This document shows, in pieces, positions 60,180 through 64,000 of a stretch of 64,000 nt of DNA. Each line of letters opens with the position of its first letter. The first letter of the stretch is position 1. The position numbers and the translations under genes are program-made. This DNA comes from an uncultured Oscillospiraceae bacterium (lineage in GTDB: Bacteria; Bacillota; Clostridia; Oscillospirales; Ruminococcaceae): contig CAJUHS010000002.1 in assembly GCA_910586535.1 (NCBI GenBank), positions 62,001 to 126,000 on the forward strand, read 5' to 3'. The notes below the pieces were generated by a model that was not told the origin of the DNA, ran no database searches, and saw only the letters and a program-made list of their open reading frames with translations.

Positions 60180-60893
60180 TCACACCCCGCCGAAGCGCCT
60201 TTTTCTTGATACAAAATCCTCAATAGCCTTATTCAGCTCTTTGGGGGAAAAATCAGGCCACAAAACGTCTGTAAAGTAGAATTCTGCATAGGCGGACTGC
60301 CATATCAGAAAGTTTGACAGCCTTTTTTCGCCGCTGGGACGTATTATCAGGTCTGCGTCGGGAATCCCTCCCGTATAGAGAAGTCCGGAAATAAGCGACT
60401 CGTCAACATCGGAATGCTTTATCTCCTTGTTTTCGACCATAGAGGCTATCCGCCTTGCCGCATGAACTATATCGTCGCGTCCGCCGTAGTTCATCGCAAG
60501 CAAGATCGTCATATCGTTAAAATCACGGGACGCTCTTTCAAGTTCGGTCATTTTGTCCGCCATTTCCTTGCCGAAAGCGGACTTATCCCCCAGGAAGATC
60601 AGACGCGTGTTCTCATCGGCGTAATCGCTGACCTCGTCAATATATTCGCCGAAAAGCTTCATAAGCTCGTCTATCTCGTCCTTTGGTCTGCTCCAGTTTT
60701 CTGTGGAAAACGCATAAAATGTAGCATACCTTATGCCTATTTTCTTGCAGCAGCGCGCTATTTTCCTGAACGTCAAAGCTCCCTCGCGGTGTCCGAATTT
60801 TCTCGGCAGCCCCCGCTTCTGCGCCCATCTGCCGTTTCCGTCCATAATAAAACCTATATGGACGGGCAGCTTATCCTTATCAACAGTACTCAA
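60180..60893 (-). CDS. uppS: Undecaprenyl diphosphate synthase UppS
   Basis: Cis-prenyltransferase that makes the C55 carrier for peptidoglycan precursors. The 237-residue protein has GFIMDGNGRWAQKRG (catalytic Asp about 18), FSTENWSRP, and ADLIIRPSGEKRLSNFLIWQ. It is complete and sits in the conserved frr-uppS-cdsA order. It uses isopentenyl units supplied by dxr/ispG products. Confidence 0.97.
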   Translation of the reverse strand: MSTVDKDKLPVHIGFIMDGNGRWAQKRGLPRKFGHREGALTFRKIARCCKKIGIRYATFYAFSTENWSRPKDEIDELMKLFGEYIDEVSDYADENTRLIFLGDKSAFGKEMADKMTELERASRDFNDMTILLAMNYGGRDDIVHAARRIASMVENKEIKHSDVDESLISGLLYTGGIPDADLIIRPSGEKRLSNFLIWQSAYAEFYFTDVLWPDFSPKELNKAIEDFVSRKRRFGGV

Positions 60894-60914
60894 TACGTTC
60901 TCCTATCGGCAACG

Positions 60915-61469
60915 TCAAATAGACATGATCTCTTTTTCTTTATCGGAAACAGCAGAATCAACATTGTCACAGAACTTGTCGGTAAGCTTTTGCATATCCT
61001 TTTCAAGACCCTTCATATCATCTTCGGTAATCTCGCCGTTCTTTTTCATTGTCTTGAATTTTTCAAGAGTATCACGTCTTACGTTTCTGAGAGTAACCTT
61101 GGCTTCCTCGCCGAACTTCTTTACCTGCTTAACAAGCTCCTTGCGGCGATCCTCAGTAGGCTGAGGAAAAGCCAGTCTGAGCGCCTTGCCGTCGTTGGTA
61201 GGTGTAATTCCTATATCGGAATTTATAATAGCTTTTTCTATAGCCTTGAGCTGGGAAACATCCCAAGGCTGAATAAGAAGATTTCTTGCCTCAACTACCG
61301 AAATAGCCGCCATCTGCTGAACGGGAGTCGGTGTTCCGTAATAGTCCACAAGCACCTTATCCAGAACAGCAGGATTAGCGCGTCCCGCCCTTATTGTAGA
61401 AAATTCGTGTTCAAGGCTTTTGAGGCATTTCTCCATTTTGCCTTCAGCGTTTTTGATCTGTTCGTTCAT
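60915..61469 (-). CDS. frr: Ribosome recycling factor
   Basis: Splits post-termination ribosomes together with EF-G. The 184-residue protein has STIRAGRANPAVLDKV-type sequence near residue 25, PTNDGKALRLAFPQPTEDRR, and RRDTLEKFKTMKK. ATG at 61469 after AAAGGAG is chosen; a longer frame from 61520 adds non-family residues. pyrH lies 86 nt upstream. Confidence 0.96.
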   Translation of the reverse strand: MNEQIKNAEGKMEKCLKSLEHEFSTIRAGRANPAVLDKVLVDYYGTPTPVQQMAAISVVEARNLLIQPWDVSQLKAIEKAIINSDIGITPTNDGKALRLAFPQPTEDRRKELVKQVKKFGEEAKVTLRNVRRDTLEKFKTMKKNGEITEDDMKGLEKDMQKLTDKFCDNVDSAVSDKEKEIMSI

Positions 61470-61555
61470 AAAAATTCTCCTTTTCTTAAATTCCCGACAG
61501 TAATGTTTTACGCGTGACACGTCCCTGTCGAAAACGGTATCAGCATTAATTGGCT

Positions 61556-62281
61556 TTAACGGTCAATTACAAGAGTACCTACACTCTTGCCAATGCACGC
61601 GTCATAAATGTTATCAGGACGTTTAAGATTAAACACCAGAATGGGAATATTGTTATCCTTGCACATGGAGGCTGCCGTGCTGTCCATGACCGCAAGATTT
61701 CTTACCAGAATATCGTTGAAGCTGAGCTCGTCAAATTTTACCGCGTCGTCGTATTTATTAGGGTCTTTGTCGTAAACACCGTCGACCATAGTGGCCTTTA
61801 AAACAATATCCGCTTCGATCTCAGCAGCCCTGAGCGTTGAAGCCGTGTCCGTGGAAAAGAACGGATTTCCCGTACCGCATCCGAAAATTACTACCCTGCC
61901 CTTTTCCATATGTCTGACAGCCTTGTTTCTGATGTACGGCTCGGCAACCTGATGCATTGCAATAGCTGTCTGAACTCTTACGTCCACGCCGAGGGATTCA
62001 AGAACGTCAGCAACGGCAAGAGCGTTCATAGTGGTAGCAAGCATTCCTATATGATCTGCGCGCGTTCTGTCCATAGCGCCGCTGGAACGTCCCCTCCAGA
62101 AGTTTCCGCCGCCCACAACTATACCGATCTGAACACCGATATCAGCGCACTTTTTAATGCTTTCGCATATTTTAGTAATAATGGAATAATCCAGACCGAT
62201 CTTCTTTTCACCCGCGAGAGCCTCTCCGCTTAGTTTAAGAAGAACCCGTTTGTATTTTGGCTGTGCAATATTTTCGGACAT
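61556..62281 (-). CDS. pyrH: Uridylate kinase PyrH
   Basis: Phosphorylates UMP to UDP for pyrimidine nucleotide and wall precursor synthesis. The amino-acid-kinase fold shows LKLSGEALAGEKKIGLD, GGGNFWRGR, FGCGTGNPFFSTDTA and the MDSTAASMC loop. The ATG at 62281 (MSENIAQPKYK) fits the family; an ATG at 62302 would add seven residues. It is the first gene of the pyrH-frr-uppS-cdsA run. Confidence 0.96.
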   Translation of the reverse strand: MSENIAQPKYKRVLLKLSGEALAGEKKIGLDYSIITKICESIKKCADIGVQIGIVVGGGNFWRGRSSGAMDRTRADHIGMLATTMNALAVADVLESLGVDVRVQTAIAMHQVAEPYIRNKAVRHMEKGRVVIFGCGTGNPFFSTDTASTLRAAEIEADIVLKATMVDGVYDKDPNKYDDAVKFDELSFNDILVRNLAVMDSTAASMCKDNNIPILVFNLKRPDNIYDACIGKSVGTLVIDR

Positions 62282-62324
62282 AACCACCGACCGTCCTTTC
62301 ACATGACAATATAGTATCTAATTT

Positions 62325-62353
62325 ATTTTACACCAATTTCAGCCATATGTAAA
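62325..62353 (-). promoter_or_regulatory. Promoter of the pyrH-frr-uppS-cdsA operon
   Basis: TTTACA (62353-62348) and TAAAAT (62330-62325) with a 17-nt spacer on the minus strand, about 44 nt before the chosen pyrH start. Confidence 0.75.
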
Positions 62354-62403
62354 GAGGAAACGGAAAAAATTCACAAAAAAATTTATAGATCATACGCAAT
62401 AAA

Positions 62404-62423
62404 CCCGATATTGAACTGTCGGG
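62404..62423 (-). terminator. Weak possible terminator before pyrH
   Basis: A 5-bp GC-rich stem (CCCGA/TCGGG) followed on the minus strand by TTTATT. It is short, and may simply be chance. Together with a GCCGC/GCGGC hairpin near 62467-62481 it fills the otherwise empty 62.36-62.53 kb gap. Confidence 0.3.
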
Positions 62424-62538
62424 CATTTTCACTAAGTAAATACCTAACTTGTTTCTTCTCCACAAGCCGCGGGGAGCGGCGTTGCCTATGTCCGCCAGTA
62501 CGCCCTTACCTGATAAGTACCCTTGTCCTTTTCAAGCC

Positions 62539-62691
62539 TCAGTACCTCCTGCACAAGCATAGTCGCAATGCCTTTTCTTGAAAGCTTTCCAAAACCTCAA
62601 TAATGTTTATAACGGCTTCACGCGCTTCCACGAGAGCCGGGATATCGCGCGAAAGCACCGCCGCAAATCCCGTTCCCATGTGTACTGTCAT
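62539..62691 (-). CDS. Small ORF coupled to rsmI, probably frameshifted
   Basis: The ATG at 62691 overlaps the rsmI stop (ATGA) and opens 50 codons (MTVHMGTGFAAVLSRDIPAL...). After the EVLE segment the likely continuation is in another frame: KLSRKGIATMLVQEV and RLEKDKGTYQVRAYWRT, ending near 62489. Joined, they give about 75 residues. I do not recognise the protein. Either it is a decayed small gene or a frameshifted one. Confidence 0.35.
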   Translation of the reverse strand: MTVHMGTGFAAVLSRDIPALVEAREAVINIIEVLESFQEKALRLCLCRRY

Positions 62692-63542
62692 TGCTTGACT
62701 TCCTGTCTTTCCTGTATACCTGAGTATATCTCGCTTTTTTTAAAACCCGTTGTTTTAGCCGCTTCCTTGCAAGCGTCCACAGCTTTCATTCCGCTTTCTA
62801 TAAGCCGTTTAGCTTCGTTTACCGCATCGTCAAGAGTTATTTCCGAAAGCTCTTTCTTAAAGTCATAGCCCTCAACAACAAGAACAAATTCGCCTTTAGG
62901 AGTTTTATCGGAATAGTACTCAACCGACTCGGAAAGAGTTGTCCTGAAAACATCTTCATGAACTTTCGTAAGCTCGTGACATATGGAAATACGCCTGTCG
63001 CCAAGATATTTCAGCATATCCGTAAGAGTGTTAAGAAGCTTGTGCGGAGCTTCGTAAAATATAAGCGTACGAGTCTCTTTTGCAACTCCTTCAAGGTGAG
63101 CATAGCGCTGCTTTTTAGCTACTGCAAGGAATCCCTCAAATGTGAATCTTGATACAGGCAAACCGCTTAGAGCCGCCGCCGAAGCCATTGCCGTAGGTCC
63201 CGGAACAACCTCGACCGGCACATCGTTTTCAATACAGAGCCTTATCAAATCCTCCCCGGGATCGGAAATGCATGGCATACCTGCGTCAGAGACCACAGCG
63301 CAGCTTTCACCCGACATGATCTTACTCATTATCCTGTCGGAAACGTGCCGCTCCGAGTGTTCATGATAGCTTATCATAGGCTTTTTTATCCCGTAATGGT
63401 TCAGAAGCTTTACAGTAACTCTCGTATCCTCAGCGCAAATAAAATCCACGGCTTTAAGAGTCTCCACCGCACGGTAGGTAATATCCCCCAGATTGCCTAT
63501 AGGAGTACCTACAATATAAAGCTGTCCAAAATTTTCAGCCAT
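62688..63542 (-). CDS. rsmI: 16S rRNA (cytidine1402-2'-O)-methyltransferase RsmI
   Basis: Tetrapyrrole-methylase-fold SAM enzyme that 2'-O-methylates C1402 in the ribosomal decoding centre. The 284-residue protein has LYIVGTPIGNLGDITYRAVE, ICAEDTRVT, SDAGMPCISDPGEDL and VVPGPTA. The ATG at 63542 has AAAGGAG 7 nt upstream and follows the stop of the TrmN6-like gene by 4 nt, the yabB-yabC style order of Firmicutes. Confidence 0.95.
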   Translation of the reverse strand: MAENFGQLYIVGTPIGNLGDITYRAVETLKAVDFICAEDTRVTVKLLNHYGIKKPMISYHEHSERHVSDRIMSKIMSGESCAVVSDAGMPCISDPGEDLIRLCIENDVPVEVVPGPTAMASAAALSGLPVSRFTFEGFLAVAKKQRYAHLEGVAKETRTLIFYEAPHKLLNTLTDMLKYLGDRRISICHELTKVHEDVFRTTLSESVEYYSDKTPKGEFVLVVEGYDFKKELSEITLDDAVNEAKRLIESGMKAVDACKEAAKTTGFKKSEIYSGIQERQEVKQ

Positions 63543-63546
63543 GAGA

Positions 63547-64000
63547 TCACTCCTTTTCTCTTTGGTAATCATTTGTTTTCCCGCCGCCGTAAATTTGCAG
63601 CAGCTCCTCGGAAAAGCCCTCGCTGCCGTTAATATAAAGCTGTGGCAGCACTTTCATAAACGGTTTTCCGCCTTTTTTCCCCTCGATAAGAAAAAGCCAC
63701 GGCGGGTCGGCCGGAGTCTTGCTTACGAACCGCAGGCTTTTCGGCTCAATATTGTTGTCTTTCATAGCGGAAACAACGTCCGCAAGCCGTTCGGGACGGT
63801 TGCATATGCAAAATCTGCCGCCGAATTTCAGCAATCTTTCTGCCGCTCTGCACACATCGCTGATATTGCAGAGTATCTCATGCCGCGCAATACGCTGCGC
63901 TTCCGAAAGACTTTGCAGACCCGCGCCGTCCGACTTGTAGGGCGGATTGCAGGTAACAACGTCAAGCTGTCCGATTGGTGCGCCCTGCCAAAGAATCTTT
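63547..64000 (-). CDS. TrmN6/YfiC-like tRNA (adenine-N6)-methyltransferase (5' part outside window)
   Basis: The open frame continues to the right edge (151 codons visible). It contains DVVTCNPPYKSDG, the NPPY motif of N6-adenine methyltransferases, followed by the C-terminal half of the Rossmann domain (LLKFGGRFCICNRPERLADV). Known relatives (B. subtilis yabB, E. coli yfiC) modify A37 of tRNA-Val; the SAM-binding N-terminal motif is outside. It is tightly followed by rsmI. Confidence 0.85.
   Translation of the reverse strand, partial: KILWQGAPIGQLDVVTCNPPYKSDGAGLQSLSEAQRIARHEILCNISDVCRAAERLLKFGGRFCICNRPERLADVVSAMKDNNIEPKSLRFVSKTPADPPWLFLIEGKKGGKPFMKVLPQLYINGSEGFSEELLQIYGGGKTNDYQREKE

Noticed and set aside
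60414..61517. Plus-strand 367-codon ORF opposite uppS and frr
   Set aside because: It spans two well-supported genes on the other strand and shows no motif of its own.

Overview
The window looks like chromosome from an endospore-forming, Gram-positive Clostridia member, most like the Ruminococcaceae/Oscillospiraceae. The evidence is a PolC-type replicative polymerase, DnaD/DnaI-like replication proteins, the spoIIGA-sigE-sigG sporulation block, a SepF/DivIVA division cluster, a HisG-short/HisZ histidine pathway and MEP isoprenoid genes. The genus is inference. I see no rRNA, tRNA, CRISPR array, insertion sequence, phage or origin.

Layout. 1-4.7 kb: the 5' part of ligA behind an autoregulated-looking XRE regulator, then small accessory genes mixed with decayed ones (GNAT, DUF3795 and isoprenylcysteine methyltransferase-like remnants). 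4.7-24.9 kb, all minus strand: one long collinear series, read from a promoter near 24.87 kb: membrane protein, miaB, small ORF, ylbF-like, mutS, mutL, miaA, hfq, HlyD-like protein, yggS, sepF, ylmH, divIVA, ileS, lspA, rluD, Cof-type phosphatase, split transketolase. It joins tRNA modification, mismatch repair, division and wall/lipoprotein functions. 24.97-30.6 kb, plus strand: DnaD-like and DnaI/DnaC-like replication proteins, a stand-alone CheV, then spoIIGA, sigE, sigG. 30.6-36.5 kb: rubrerythrin (minus), a large GH2 enzyme (plus) and cofactor-independent phosphoglycerate mutase (plus), separated by clear promoters and long-stem terminators.

36.5-50.5 kb, minus strand: a histidine operon in the order hisZ-G-D-C-B-H, cargo, hisF, cargo, hisI-E. 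No hisA is visible. The two cargo blocks hold single-domain accessory genes: CPBP protease, GrpB, a GNAT fragment, cupin, APH-like kinase, DUF1905, two membrane proteins, an atypical carbamoyltransferase and a nucleotidyltransferase-like protein. Downstream is a cysteine-rich, probably spore-associated protein with its own forespore-like promoter. 50.5-64 kb, minus strand: rsmI and a TrmN6-like gene (cut by the edge), then pyrH-frr-uppS-cdsA-dxr-rseP, a PH-like protein, a DHFR/RibD-like reductase, ispG and polC. This run links ribosome recycling, undecaprenyl and phospholipid synthesis and the MEP pathway.

The most interesting items are the interrupted histidine operon without hisA, the carbamoyltransferase whose substrate motifs differ from ornithine carbamoyltransferase, a three-segment attenuator-like leader before dxr, a 15-bp hairpin that hides the sigG ribosome binding site, and an operator-like palindrome at the XRE promoter. 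Promoter and hairpin calls are by eye. Protein families were recognised from motifs, not from database searches.
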